Shown here: positions 28,250 through 39,214 of the stretch, piece by piece
How positions within the stretch are numbered: the stretch's first letter is position 1
Layout of the letters: each line of letters begins with the position of its first letter
Assembly: GCA_903896015.1 (NCBI GenBank)
Contig: CAITWF010000082.1
Span: 17,224 to 81,223 of the forward strand
DNA from: an uncultured Opitutia bacterium
Lineage (GTDB): Bacteria > Verrucomicrobiota > Verrucomicrobiia > Opitutales > Opitutaceae
Length of the DNA: 64,000 bases
Direction: 5' to 3'
Translations under genes and position numbers: made by a program
The notes under the pieces: generated by a model
Databases searched by the model: none
Told to the model about the DNA's origin: nothing
What the model saw: only the letters and a program-made list of their open reading frames with translations

Positions 28250-29085
28250 TCGCCAAGAGCACGGCTGGGATAATCCCGGGCGACCGGGGAAAGGGCGACG
28301 GCAGCTGGTGCCGGCTCCCCCTCCAAACCGCGTTAGCGGACTTGGCAGGCATATCTCACCAGTTCCTCTGGCCGAAGTCGTGTTCGGTCAGGCAAGATCA
28401 CGAAGAAGTGAACTGAGCGGTGAGCGGCGATTAGAAACCGCGCGCGAACCGAGTCAGGCCCACGGGGCGTTTCGACCCGTGCGCCGACGCAGTTACCCAG
28501 AGGGTTTCGGTTGCTACTGCGCAGACCAGAACGCAGTCGCGTTGTCCGGCGGGCCCACCCCGCCAAAAGGCCCAGCCCGGTTAAACGGGCGGGGCGCGAA
28601 AAGGCAGCGCGGCGGCGGGGAGCGAGCGAACCTGGCAAAGTTCGTCAAACCTCCTCCATGAGGCGGCGTGCAAAAACACGTCACCTCGCTGCAAGAGCGA
28701 AAGCAACCTGAGAGGTAAGAGGTCAGACCCGTAACGCGGGGCCAACGGCCGGCCAAAAGCTGGCGCCGTCCCCGTGGCAAAGGTGCTCGACGCGAAGATT
28801 GGTATTGCAGACGTGTCCGCACCACGTCCGGCGCGCCGCTCCCGGCAGGGAGTGTCCGAACCGGGCGCAGAGGCCTCACTCGAAAGATTCGGACCGGAAA
28901 CGGTCCGGACGGTCCCGCCATGAGACCGAGACATCCGCATGCCGCGGAGAGTGGCGTCGGGAAGCACACCGCCCGCGAAAGCGAGCGCGTCCAAGCGTGT
29001 GCCGCCGGGAAAGAGCGCGTGACGAACGCCCACCCCCACTTTTTGGCCCCGGGACCGCAAGGTCCCGGGGCCAAACTGTTTTTAT
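28250..29085 (+). ncRNA. Candidate long structured non-coding RNA
   Basis: About 840 bases without a convincing protein frame: the ORFs that can be drawn are Arg/Pro-rich and lack host codon bias. Instead there is dense stem-loop structure: CACGGG/CCCGTG (28461/28476), GCAGT/ACTGC (28489/28516), CGTG/CACG (28667/28677), TCGCT/AGCGA (28686/28696), GACGTG/CACGTC (28810/28823), CTCCC-ggca-GGGAG (28839-28852), GGACCG-gaaa-CGGTCC (28891-28906), and GCACAC/GTGTGC (28964/28997) enclosing CGC-gaaa-GCG. GGGCC/GGCCC (28551/28569), with CCCCGCC of its loop pairing to GGCGGGG (28588), makes an H-type pseudoknot. It ends at a 15-bp terminator. It lacks the conserved blocks of RNase P RNA (GAGGAAAGUCC), tmRNA and SRP RNA, and is not an obvious group I or II intron. 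The 5' end is a guess. Confidence 0.5.
29042..29083 (+). terminator. Strong rho-independent terminator after the structured region
   Basis: A 15-bp perfect stem TTTGGCCCCGGGACC (29042-29056) with GGTCCCGGGGCCAAA (29061-29075), GCAA tetraloop, then ctg and TTTTT (29079-29083). The T-run is only on the plus side, so it serves a plus-strand transcript, for which no protein gene exists upstream. Confidence 0.88.
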
Positions 29086-29215
29086 ACTTCACCGCTCGCC
29101 GGTCATCGCTGATCGAGCCCGGCGACGTGTAGGGGAAAACACGCGGCCTACTGGCGGAAACTACCCGCGGCAGCCGATTGAATCTCAGCGAGATATTGAC
29201 GATTAAGAGAGTCGG

Positions 29216-32071
29216 TTGAGCTCCGATCGAGTCCCTTCCCGATTTTTCACTCCTCTCACACTGACCATTCTGTGCGGTGCGATGGGCTTTGCCGTGAACC
29301 AATTCGGCGTAGCGGTTTTTGGCGGCACCGAACTCACGTTCGGCAGCATCCTGCCGATGATGGCCGCGATTCGCTTCGGGCCGGGCTATGGCGTAGTCGC
29401 CGCCGTCATCGCCTCCCTCAGCACGCTGTTCAACTGGGGCCATCCGCTGGGTGCGATCTGTTATCCCGCCGAGGCTGCGCTGGTGGGGTGGCTTGCTTCG
29501 CAGCGCCGCTGGCACCCGCTGCTCGCGGACATCCTGTTTTGGTCATTTCTCGGGTTTCCGATTGCGCTATTTTACACTCAATTCGACGGGACGATTCCGT
29601 TTCCTGGTTACTGGGCGATTGCCGTAAAAATGCCGGTCAACGGCCTCGTTTCCACGCTCACCGCTTACACGGCGCTCGAAATACTGCTGGACGCTCTGGC
29701 CCATCGCTCCGGCTCGGTCGCAGCCAAGGCGCCCCTCCTCCAAATCCTCTTCCACCGCTTCGGCCTGCTCGCCACCCTGCCGATTGTCGCGCTCGGGTTT
29801 TACGCCGGACGAACCTTCGATCTTCGGCAGCGCGTCAACAGCGCCGTTGAAGTCGCCGACGCCGCTGACGATCTCGCTGGAGCGGTCGGCAAATATCTCG
29901 ACACGCACCGGCAGGTCATCGCCACCCTCGCCCGGCAACTCGCCACCGATTCGCCGTCCGGCCACGACTTCCAGGCCAGTCAACTCGAAGCGGTTCGCCG
30001 TGAGTTTCCCGGATTTCTCACGCTGCTCCTTGCAGACGAACACGGACAGATCATCGCGACCGCCCCCAACCGCACCACCGCCGCCCGCGGTGAATTCACC
30101 AGCGTCGCCGATCGCGAATACTTTCTCCAAGCGGTAAGCCGACGGCGGACGTTCGTCAGCGATGTCTTTCTCGGCCGCGGGCTCGGCCACGATCTGATCG
30201 TCGCCATCAGCGCGCCCGTGCTGGACGCACACGGTCAGGTGCGGTTTGTCGTCGAAGGTTCGCTCAATCTTGAGCAACTCTCCCAGGATCTCACCCGCTC
30301 GTCCAAGACCACAGCACGCGATCTGGTGGTCGTCGATCGACGCGCGCAGATCGTCTGCAGCTCCGGCCGGCTCGCCCTCGCCCCCCTTGCTTCGTTCGCT
30401 GGCGAAAGCCTCTTTCAGGCGGCCGTTAATTCGCCTTCGCCCTCCTTTCTGCACGATCAGCGCCGCCCCGGCGAACGCCATGCAGAGCGCCAACTCGCTG
30501 CCACTGCCAAGGTCGCCGACTACGGCTGGAGGCTCTACCTGCAGGAGCCCATCTGGATCACGCAGCAGCCCGTCGCCGCCTATTATTTCTCGATCCTGTG
30601 CGGGTCGCTGTTCGCCATCGCGTGCGCCCTCGCCCTTGCGCGGGTGACGGCCGCTTCCGTCACGCGACCGCTGCGGCAACTCTTGCGCGCCACCCGTGCC
30701 CTCACTAGCGAGTCGCTCGCGCCACCTGTCCTAGAACTCACCTCGGCTCCCGCCGAACTCGCCGAACTCAGCCGCGATGTCCACACCGCGACCCTGTTGC
30801 TACGCCAGAACCGGGATGAACTCGCCCGCCGCAACACCGAACTTCGCGATCTCCTCTCCAGCCTCGACCAGAAGATCCGCGACCGCACCGCCGAACTCGC
30901 CGAGGCGCGCACCCTCGCTGAATCCGCCAACCGCGCCAAAAGTGAATTTCTTGCCAGCATGAGCCACGAGCTGCGCACCCCGCTCAACGTCATCCTCGGC
31001 AACGCCAACTTGCTCGAAGATGGGGCGCTCGGTTCCGTCACGGACCGCCAACTTGACTCCCTCCGCGGCATCGATGAAAGCGGCCGTCACCTCCTGGCCG
31101 TGATCAACGACATCCTCGACCTCTCCAAGGTCGAGGCCGGCATGCTCGAACTCGACTACAGCGACGTGAGCGTCGTCGAACTCTGCGATGCCAGCTTGCG
31201 CTTCGTCCAAGCCGCGGCCGAAAAGAAACACCTCACGGTCGATCGCAACTACGACTGCCTGCCCGACACGTGCTTCGTCGCCGACGGCCGGCGCGCCAAG
31301 CAAATCCTCGTCAACCTCCTCAGCAACGCCGTCAAGTTCACCCCCGAGGACGGCAGCATTTCCCTCGGCGTCAGCACCGACCCGGCAAACAACGCCATCC
31401 ACTTCATTGTGACCGACACCGGCATCGGCATCCCGCTCGAGCGCCAGCGGCGGCTCTTCCGCCCATTCGTGCAAATCGACAGCCGGCTCTCCCGCGACTA
31501 CGCTGGCACCGGTCTGGGTCTCGCCCTCGTCAAACAGCTCGCCGATTTGCACGGTGGCAGCGTCAGCCTGCTCAGTTCGGCCGGTGAAGGCAGCACGTTC
31601 ATGGTCTCGCTGCCGTTGCGGCGCCCGACCACCTCGCGCGCCCCGTTTCCATTTTCCGCCGGCGCCGCGCCGGCGGAAAAAATTCTTCACCAGCCCCGTC
31701 TCCTCGTCGCCGAAGACCACGCCACCAACGTCGCCGTCCTCAAGGCCTACTTCAACTCGCACGACTGCCACGTCATCTATGCCCACGATGGCCTCGACGC
31801 CATCGAGCACGCCTTCGCCGAGGTCCCCAACCTGATTCTCATGGACGTCCAGATGCCGCGCATGGACGGACTCGAAGCGATCAAGCGCCTCCGCGCCGAT
31901 CCGCGCACCGCCCACGTCCCGATCATCTGCGTGACCGCCCTCGCCATGGCCGACGATCGCGAACGCTGCCTCAAGGCGGGCGCCAACGACTACCTCTGCA
32001 AACCGATCAATTTCCGCACGCTCACGCAGACCATCAACCGTTTCGCCACGCCATCGCTCGCCCGCCCGTGA
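29216..32071 (+). CDS. Hybrid sensor histidine kinase with membrane and Cache-like sensor domains
   Basis: 951 aa with a TTG start (SSDRVPSRFFTPLTL). About six membrane helices in the first 200 residues (FGSILPMMAAIRFGPGYG resembles integral-membrane sensory or ECF-S-like domains). An extracytoplasmic Cache-type domain follows (about 215-440, FTSVADREYFLQAVSRRRTF), then a helix, a HAMP-like linker and coiled coil, HisKA (SMSHELRTPLNVILGNAN, His584), HATPase (NLLSNAVKF, DTGIGIP, GTGLGLA) and a C-terminal receiver (Asp877 in LILMDVQMPRMDG). The signal is unknown, perhaps a carboxylate or amino acid by the Cache domain. It is followed 10 bp later by a response regulator/kinase gene. A downstream GTG could be the true start, but none is better supported. 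Confidence 0.88.
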   Translation: MSSDRVPSRFFTPLTLTILCGAMGFAVNQFGVAVFGGTELTFGSILPMMAAIRFGPGYGVVAAVIASLSTLFNWGHPLGAICYPAEAALVGWLASQRRWHPLLADILFWSFLGFPIALFYTQFDGTIPFPGYWAIAVKMPVNGLVSTLTAYTALEILLDALAHRSGSVAAKAPLLQILFHRFGLLATLPIVALGFYAGRTFDLRQRVNSAVEVADAADDLAGAVGKYLDTHRQVIATLARQLATDSPSGHDFQASQLEAVRREFPGFLTLLLADEHGQIIATAPNRTTAARGEFTSVADREYFLQAVSRRRTFVSDVFLGRGLGHDLIVAISAPVLDAHGQVRFVVEGSLNLEQLSQDLTRSSKTTARDLVVVDRRAQIVCSSGRLALAPLASFAGESLFQAAVNSPSPSFLHDQRRPGERHAERQLAATAKVADYGWRLYLQEPIWITQQPVAAYYFSILCGSLFAIACALALARVTAASVTRPLRQLLRATRALTSESLAPPVLELTSAPAELAELSRDVHTATLLLRQNRDELARRNTELRDLLSSLDQKIRDRTAELAEARTLAESANRAKSEFLASMSHELRTPLNVILGNANLLEDGALGSVTDRQLDSLRGIDESGRHLLAVINDILDLSKVEAGMLELDYSDVSVVELCDASLRFVQAAAEKKHLTVDRNYDCLPDTCFVADGRRAKQILVNLLSNAVKFTPEDGSISLGVSTDPANNAIHFIVTDTGIGIPLERQRRLFRPFVQIDSRLSRDYAGTGLGLALVKQLADLHGGSVSLLSSAGEGSTFMVSLPLRRPTTSRAPFPFSAGAAPAEKILHQPRLLVAEDHATNVAVLKAYFNSHDCHVIYAHDGLDAIEHAFAEVPNLILMDVQMPRMDGLEAIKRLRADPRTAHVPIICVTALAMADDRERCLKAGANDYLCKPINFRTLTQTINRFATPSLARP

Positions 32072-32081
32072 CCTTTTCATC

Positions 32082-33044
32082 ATGAACCCGCCTGCTACCA
32101 AAGTCTGCCTCGTCGATGACGAACCGCGCGGCCGCCAACTCCTGCGCGACCTCCTCGCGCACGACGGCTATACCCTGATCGAAGCCGTCGACGGCGCTGA
32201 TGCCCTCGCCACCGTCCTCCTCGAACTGCCCGATGTCGTCCTTCTCGACGTGATGATGCCCAAGCTCGACGGCTTCGAAGTCTGCCGCCGCCTGCGCGCC
32301 CACGAGGCGACTCGCCACGTGACCATCATCATGCTCACCGCGCTCGACGATCGACGCTCGCGCCTGCGCGGCCTCGAAGCCGGTGCCGACGACTTCATTT
32401 CCAAACCGATTGACGCGGTCGAACTCCGCACCCGCCTCCGCACCGTCGCCCAGCTCAACCGCTTTCGCACGCTCTCCGAGGAACGCGAACGCTTCGTCAC
32501 CGCCCTCACCCACTCGCCCGATGCAATCGTCATCGCCAGCCCGGAGGGCGAGATTCACTTCGCCAACCAAGCCTTCGCACAACTCTTGGATTTGGCGCAC
32601 TGGGCCGAAGCCAAATCACACCAGTTCTGCGATCTGTTTCCGCGCGAGCAGGCCGATGGCCTCCGCGATTTCATCGCGCGCACGGGCGGCAATCCCGCGC
32701 GGAAGTCGGCGTTCGAATCCGCCCTCATCCATCCCTCGGCCCCCGACACGATTGTCGAAATCACCGCCGGGCCCCTGCCGTGGGACGGCCGGCCCGCGAT
32801 GCAGTTCAACCTGCGCAACATCACCGAAAAGAAGCGCCTCGAATCGCAGCTCATGCGCTCGCAGCGGCTCGAGCTGCTCGGCCAGCTCTCCAGTGGCATC
32901 GTCCATGACGTCAACAACATCTTCGCCGCCATCCTCGGCAGCGCGCAACTGATCGAGATGGCGCCAGCCGATCGCGCACCCACGCTCCTCGCCAACATCC
33001 AGACCAGCGCGCCCGCGGCTCCTCCGTGCTGCGTCAGCTCTTGA
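32082..33044 (+). CDS. Receiver-PAS-kinase protein, N-terminal part of a frameshifted gene
   Basis: 320 aa before a premature stop. Receiver domain (CLVDDEPRGRQLLRD, phospho-acceptor Asp56 in VVLLDVMMPKLDG, Lys in FISKPID), PAS domain (TALTHSPDAIVIASPEGEI) and dimerisation/phosphotransfer helix with His275 in GIVHDVNNIFAAILGSAQ. The last 12 residues ([12 protein letters not shown]) are out of frame: a one-base change near 33006-33025 separates it from the ATPase half at 33026. Partner of the hybrid kinase 10 bp upstream. As it stands, the protein could receive phosphate but not autophosphorylate. Confidence 0.8.
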   Translation: MNPPATKVCLVDDEPRGRQLLRDLLAHDGYTLIEAVDGADALATVLLELPDVVLLDVMMPKLDGFEVCRRLRAHEATRHVTIIMLTALDDRRSRLRGLEAGADDFISKPIDAVELRTRLRTVAQLNRFRTLSEERERFVTALTHSPDAIVIASPEGEIHFANQAFAQLLDLAHWAEAKSHQFCDLFPREQADGLRDFIARTGGNPARKSAFESALIHPSAPDTIVEITAGPLPWDGRPAMQFNLRNITEKKRLESQLMRSQRLELLGQLSSGIVHDVNNIFAAILGSAQLIEMAPADRAPTLLANIQTSAPAAPPCCVSS

Positions 33045-33580
33045 ATTTCGCCCGCGGCTCCGATGGTGAACTCGAAGATGTCGCCCCCGGCGGCGCGCTC
33101 GCCGAAGTTGCCTCGGTGATTCGCGAAACCTTTGGGCACGCCTTCACGATCGCGTTTGAGGCACCCGACGATCTCCCGCACCTCACCGCCGACCCAAACC
33201 AGCTGCATCAGATCGTCATGAACCTCTGCGTCAACGCCCGCGATGCCATGCCTCAGGGCGGCACGCTCACGCTTTCCGCCGCTCATCACGTCGTCTCCGA
33301 GGATGAGGCCAGGCACCTCGCACCCGATGCCACCGCGGGCAACTTCATCGTGCTCTCCGTCCGCGACACGGGCACGGGCATCCCGCCCGAAGTGCGCAAA
33401 AAACTCTTCGATCCGTTTTTCACGACCAAGGCGGCCGGCAAAGGGACCGGCCTCGGCCTCGCAACTGTGCTCCGCCTCGTCCGCCGCCACCACGGTTTCG
33501 TCCATTTGGAAACCGAGGTCGGCCAGGGCTCGTGCTTCCACTGTTACCTGCCGCTGTCGCCCGTGCCGGTGACAGCTTGA
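33026..33580 (+). CDS. Histidine-kinase ATPase domain, C-terminal part of the frameshifted gene
   Basis: 184 residues from a GTG at 33026 that is probably not a real start: it begins [14 protein letters not shown], the normal continuation of the preceding helix. HATPase boxes: N ([15 protein letters not shown]), G1 ([12 protein letters not shown]), F (LFDPFFTTK) and G2 ([15 protein letters not shown]). Together with the preceding ORF it makes one receiver-PAS-kinase of about 500 aa. Either a sequencing error or a real inactivating mutation in the GC-rich run gcgcgcccgcgg. Confidence 0.75.
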   Translation: MLRQLLNFARGSDGELEDVAPGGALAEVASVIRETFGHAFTIAFEAPDDLPHLTADPNQLHQIVMNLCVNARDAMPQGGTLTLSAAHHVVSEDEARHLAPDATAGNFIVLSVRDTGTGIPPEVRKKLFDPFFTTKAAGKGTGLGLATVLRLVRRHHGFVHLETEVGQGSCFHCYLPLSPVPVTA

Positions 33581-33663
33581 TTACGCGCCGCCTTCGGCCT
33601 TGCTTTCAATCGGTCGCGTCTGCACGTTGGGCCTCTTTTTCCAACATAAGCACGCGTCCGCCA

Positions 33664-35493
<1,830 letters not shown>

Positions 35494-35518
35494 TCAGCTT
35501 TCACGTCTGCCTCCTTTC

Positions 35519-35545
35519 GGGCCGGTCGATTGACCGGCCCTTTTT
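35519..35545 (+). terminator. Rho-independent terminator of typA
   Basis: GGGCCGGTC-gatt-GACCGGCCC (35519-35540), perfect 9-bp stem, then TTTTT. Confidence 0.93.
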
Positions 35546-35788
35546 GTTTTCCGCGCTCGCGGACCAGCGCATTACAGTTCCATGACAAGGCCGCTTCGCG
35601 CTCGCATCGTCACGCCCGGGCGTGTTCGCATCCTACTCTGGGATCACTGGGAAACCTCTCCGCTGATCGCCCGGCGCCCGAACGCCGCTACATGACATGT
35701 TTTTCAGGTAGGATTCATTTCGCGTTCAGCTTTCTTTTCTAATCTTCGACCAACCTCACGTGCCACCCGCACGTCTACCCTTCCTCCA

Positions 35789-36814
35789 ATGCGTCACCTC
35801 ATCCGCTCCCTCCTCCTGCTCGCCACGCTCGCGGTCTCCGCGCGCGCCCAATACAAAGTCGTCGCTCACTTCCCGATCGGTGGCGACACGTCCAGCTACG
35901 ACTACTTGCGTGCCGATCCCGTCAATCGCCGGCTCTACGTCGCGCACGAGAAAAAATTTGAGGTGCTCGACCTCGACTCCGGCAAAAAGGTCGGCGAACT
36001 CGGCCCCGTGAAGCGCGCCCACGGCATCGCGATCGCTCCTGAGTCAGGCCACGGCTTCGCCGCCAGCGGCATCGATGATCTCATCATCATGTTTGATCTG
36101 AAAACTCTCGCGAAGCTCAAGGAGTTCAAGTCCTCCGGCTCCAACCCCGATTCGATCGAATACGATTCCGAGACGAAGCGCGTCTACGCCGCGAACCACG
36201 GCGAAACTGGTGATGTCACTGTGATCGTTCCGGTCAGCGGCGACATTGTCGCGACCGTCGCGCTCAAGGGCGGCAAACTCGAAGGCCTGGCGTTCGATGG
36301 CCGCGGCCAAGGCTTCGTCAATGATGAGGACAAGAGCTCCGTGCAGGTCTTCGACACGCACACCTTGAAATACAAGGCCACGTGGTCCTCCGCCCCGGGC
36401 GAAGGTGGCACGGGCCTCGCGTGCGACTCCGCGCACCACCGGATTTTCTCGGCCTGCGCCAACAACAAGGTCGTCGTCCTCGACAGCGACTCGGGCAAAG
36501 TGGTCACCACCGTCGCGAGTGGCGAAGATCCCGACGGCCTCGCTTTCGATCCGAAGGCGGGCTTCATCTTTACGTCGAACCCGGACGGCACGCTGACCGT
36601 GATCAAACAGAACAGCGCCGACAGCTATACAGCGCTCCCCTCCGTCGCGACCGCGATTGGGGCCAAGACTATCACGCTCGATCCGACCAGCGGCCGCCTT
36701 TACACGTGCGCGCCGAAGTTCGGCCCGAAGCCCGCGCCCGTCAAAGGCGGCCCAAAGCCGAAGGCGCCGATCCTCGAAGGCACATTCGAGGCGATCGTTG
36801 TCGGCACGAAATAA
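35789..36814 (+). CDS. YncE-like secreted beta-propeller protein
   Basis: 341 aa. Signal peptide (MRHLIRSLLLLATLAVSARA). Seven-bladed YVTN/NHL-type repeats: SYDYLRADPVNRRLYVAHEK, DSIEYDSETKRVYAANHGE, GLAFDPKAGFIFTSNPDG. A basic Lys/Pro linker near the C-terminus (KPAPVKGGPKPKAP). Members sit in the periplasm; some bind DNA or metal, but most have no known function. It lies 13 bp before the outer-membrane gene of an RND efflux set, so it probably belongs to that operon. A T/C-rich stretch precedes the ATG. Confidence 0.82.
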   Translation: MRHLIRSLLLLATLAVSARAQYKVVAHFPIGGDTSSYDYLRADPVNRRLYVAHEKKFEVLDLDSGKKVGELGPVKRAHGIAIAPESGHGFAASGIDDLIIMFDLKTLAKLKEFKSSGSNPDSIEYDSETKRVYAANHGETGDVTVIVPVSGDIVATVALKGGKLEGLAFDGRGQGFVNDEDKSSVQVFDTHTLKYKATWSSAPGEGGTGLACDSAHHRIFSACANNKVVVLDSDSGKVVTTVASGEDPDGLAFDPKAGFIFTSNPDGTLTVIKQNSADSYTALPSVATAIGAKTITLDPTSGRLYTCAPKFGPKPAPVKGGPKPKAPILEGTFEAIVVGTK

Positions 36815-36827
36815 TTTTTCGCGCCGC

Positions 36828-38219
36828 GTGAAATCCCGCCTGCTGTCTGTCTCGCTCGTCGCGCTTGCCGGAGCCGGCTGCGCGACGAACCCGCCCACTC
36901 CGCCCGCAATCTCCGCCGAGTCAGCCGCGGCCAGTTTCACCGCGCGCTCCCTCGACGATCCCGCGTTGCGGCATTTTCTCGCGGAGAACATCGGTCGCGA
37001 TCCGGGCGAGACGTGGGATTTTGAGGCGTTGTCGTGGGTCGCATTTTATTATCAACCGTCACTCGAGGTCGCCCGCGCGCAGTGGGCGACCACGCGCGCA
37101 ACGCGCCAAACCGTCGCCGCGCGCCCGAATCCCACCGTCTCGATCACCCCAGGCTATAACTCGAACCATGACGTCGGCGTCTCACCGTGGTTCCCCGCGA
37201 TCAATTTCGATTTTCTGATCCAAGGCGACAAGCGCGCCCGCCAGCAGGACATCGCCCAGGCCGACATGGAAGTCGCGCGGCTCGGCGTGCTCGCGGCGGC
37301 GTGGCAGGTGCGCAGCGACGTGCGCCGGGCGCTAATCGAAACGCAAACCGCCGCGGCGCGGGCCGAATCGCTCCGTGCCCAGGCTTCGGCGCAACAGCAG
37401 CTCGAAGGGTTATTTCAACAGCGTCTCACACTCGGTCGCGCCGCCGCCTTCGAAGTGTCCGCGGCCCGCATCGCCGCGCACAAGGCGCTGGCCGCCGCCG
37501 CGGATGCCGCCGCGCAATCCGCCGCCGCCCGCGCGCGGCTCGCTGCTGCGCTCGGTGTGCCCGCCAGCTCACTCGACGGAAAAAAGCTTTCCGCCCCGGC
37601 TATCGTCGCCCTTACCCCCGAAGCGATCGCCACAGCCCGCCGCGAATCCCTGCACAGCCGCGCCGACGTTCTCACCGCGCTCGCGAAGATTCAGTCCGTC
37701 CGCGCGGCGATCGAACTCGAAGTCGCCAAGCAAAAGCCCGATCTCCACGTCGGCCCCGGCTACCAATGGGACCAAGGTTTGGACAAGTGGAGCGTCGCCT
37801 TCACGTTTGAGCTGCCGATCTTTCACCGCAACGAAGGCCCGATCGCCGAAGCGCTGTCGCGCCATGCCGAGGCTGTCGCGCAATTCACCGCCACCCAAGC
37901 CGCCACACTCGCGGCGATTGATGCGGCGGTAATCGCGAAGAATGCCGCCGATGCCCAGACCACTCACGCGCATCAACTCCGTGCCGAGGTGACCGCACAG
38001 GCCGCGCGCGTCGAGGAGCGTCTCGCGCAAGGCGCCGCCGATCAGGTTGAGCGCATGACCTCCGCGCTGGATCTCGCCGCCGCCGAGGTCGCCGAGCAGG
38101 AAGCCTCGACCGCCGTGTGGCTTGCCGCCGGCCAGCTCGAAGACGCCTTGCAGCTCCCATTCCCCCATCTTGCCGCGCTCGCTGACGCCTCCCAGCCCAC
38201 TCCCACCCGCACGCCATGA
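36828..38219 (+). CDS. TolC-like outer membrane efflux protein (CzcC type)
   Basis: 463 aa from GTG at 36828 (KSRLLSVSLVALAGAGCATN). The N-terminal signal has a lipobox-like cysteine (AGAGC). Two outer-membrane-efflux repeats with long helices (FEALSWVAFYYQPSLEVARA, RQQDIAQADMEVARLGVLAAAW). An upstream ATG-type extension of the frame overlaps the previous gene and is unlikely. It would form the outer-membrane channel of a tripartite pump with the next two genes; it overlaps the adaptor gene by 4 bp (ATGA). Confidence 0.85.
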   Translation: MKSRLLSVSLVALAGAGCATNPPTPPAISAESAAASFTARSLDDPALRHFLAENIGRDPGETWDFEALSWVAFYYQPSLEVARAQWATTRATRQTVAARPNPTVSITPGYNSNHDVGVSPWFPAINFDFLIQGDKRARQQDIAQADMEVARLGVLAAAWQVRSDVRRALIETQTAAARAESLRAQASAQQQLEGLFQQRLTLGRAAAFEVSAARIAAHKALAAAADAAAQSAAARARLAAALGVPASSLDGKKLSAPAIVALTPEAIATARRESLHSRADVLTALAKIQSVRAAIELEVAKQKPDLHVGPGYQWDQGLDKWSVAFTFELPIFHRNEGPIAEALSRHAEAVAQFTATQAATLAAIDAAVIAKNAADAQTTHAHQLRAEVTAQAARVEERLAQGAADQVERMTSALDLAAAEVAEQEASTAVWLAAGQLEDALQLPFPHLAALADASQPTPTRTP

Positions 38220-39211
38220 AAAAACATCTGCCAGTCCTCGCAGCCGGCCTGACTTTCGCAGCCTCCGCAGCGTGGTTTGCTGCGCCCCGCGCGCTCTGTG
38301 CCGAGCCCGCTAAGGCTGACGCGCCCGCCGACAAACCTGCCGACAAGTCAGCGGAAAAGCCGAAGGAAAACCCACTGCACCTCAACGCCGCGAAACGCGC
38401 AAAGACCGGCGTCACCCTCGCGCATCCTTCCTCGATTACCCTCACGCCTGAGGTCGCCGCGTTCGGCCGCGTGCTCGATCCCACGCCCCTGATTTCCCTC
38501 GTTGCCGAATTTGAAACCGCGCGTGCCGCCCTGGCTGCATCTGAAGCGGACGAAGTTCGCGCAAAGAAACTGTTTGAGTCCGGCGCCAACGCCTCTGCGC
38601 AAGTTGCCGAAGCGGCCCACGCCACTGCCACCCGCGATCGTGCTGCCGTCGCTTCCGCTCGCGCGCGCCTGCTCGCGGGTTGGGGCCGCGCACTCGCGGA
38701 CGGCATCGCGCTCGCCACGATTGTCAGCGAACTTGAAAAGGGCGCCGCGCTCGTCCGTCTCGATCTGTTGCCAGGCGACGTGCCAGTCGCGGACTTGAAG
38801 AAGGCGTCCGTGAGCCTGCTGGGCGGCGTGGAAAAATTTGAGGCGAGCGTCGTCGGAGCCGCGCCCGCAGCCGATCCCCAATTACAGGGGTTGAGCTTCC
38901 TCGCGTTTATCGATGGTCACACGCTGCCGGCCGGTGCCGCGCTCCGCGCCACGCTCGCCGCGCCCGGCGAACCCGAAACCAAGCTCGCCGTCCCGCGCAC
39001 CGCCGTCGTCTACCATCAGGGCAGCACTTGGATTTACGTGCTGGGCGAAGAGGACACCTTCGAGCGAAAGATCGTCACGCTCGGCCGCACCGTCGGCGAA
39101 AAGGTCGTCATCGCAAGCGGCCTCGAAGCCGACGAGCAGGTCGCCGCGACCGGCGCGGGGCAGTTACTGTCCGCCGAACTCCAGGCTGGCGGCGGGCCCG
39201 ACGAAGGCTGA
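38216..39211 (+). CDS. RND efflux periplasmic adaptor (membrane fusion protein)
   Basis: 331 aa. Signal peptide, then a Lys/Asp/Pro/Ala-rich segment (KADAPADKPADKSAEKPKEN), a hairpin of helices (ETARAALAASEADEVRAKKL) and C-terminal beta domains with AVPRTAVVYHQGSTWIYVLG and GLEADEQVAATGAGQLL, as in CusB/CzcB-type adaptors. Short for the family and with no lipoyl half-motifs clearly visible. Translationally coupled to the upstream gene by an ATGA overlap; the pump gene starts 3 bp later. Confidence 0.85.
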   Translation: MKKHLPVLAAGLTFAASAAWFAAPRALCAEPAKADAPADKPADKSAEKPKENPLHLNAAKRAKTGVTLAHPSSITLTPEVAAFGRVLDPTPLISLVAEFETARAALAASEADEVRAKKLFESGANASAQVAEAAHATATRDRAAVASARARLLAGWGRALADGIALATIVSELEKGAALVRLDLLPGDVPVADLKKASVSLLGGVEKFEASVVGAAPAADPQLQGLSFLAFIDGHTLPAGAALRATLAAPGEPETKLAVPRTAVVYHQGSTWIYVLGEEDTFERKIVTLGRTVGEKVVIASGLEADEQVAATGAGQLLSAELQAGGGPDEG

Positions 39212-39214
39212 GCC

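Noticed and set aside
28107..28661. 184-aa ORF and other long frames over the structured region (both strands)
   Set aside because: The products are Arg/Pro/Gly-rich without hydrophobic core or host codon bias, and stems rather than codons explain the sequence. The frames arise because GC-rich DNA has few stops.
28250..29085. RNase P RNA, tmRNA or group II intron
   Set aside because: The conserved blocks (GAGGAAAGUCC of RNase P, tRNA-like ends and tag of tmRNA, domain V of group II introns) were not found on either strand by eye.
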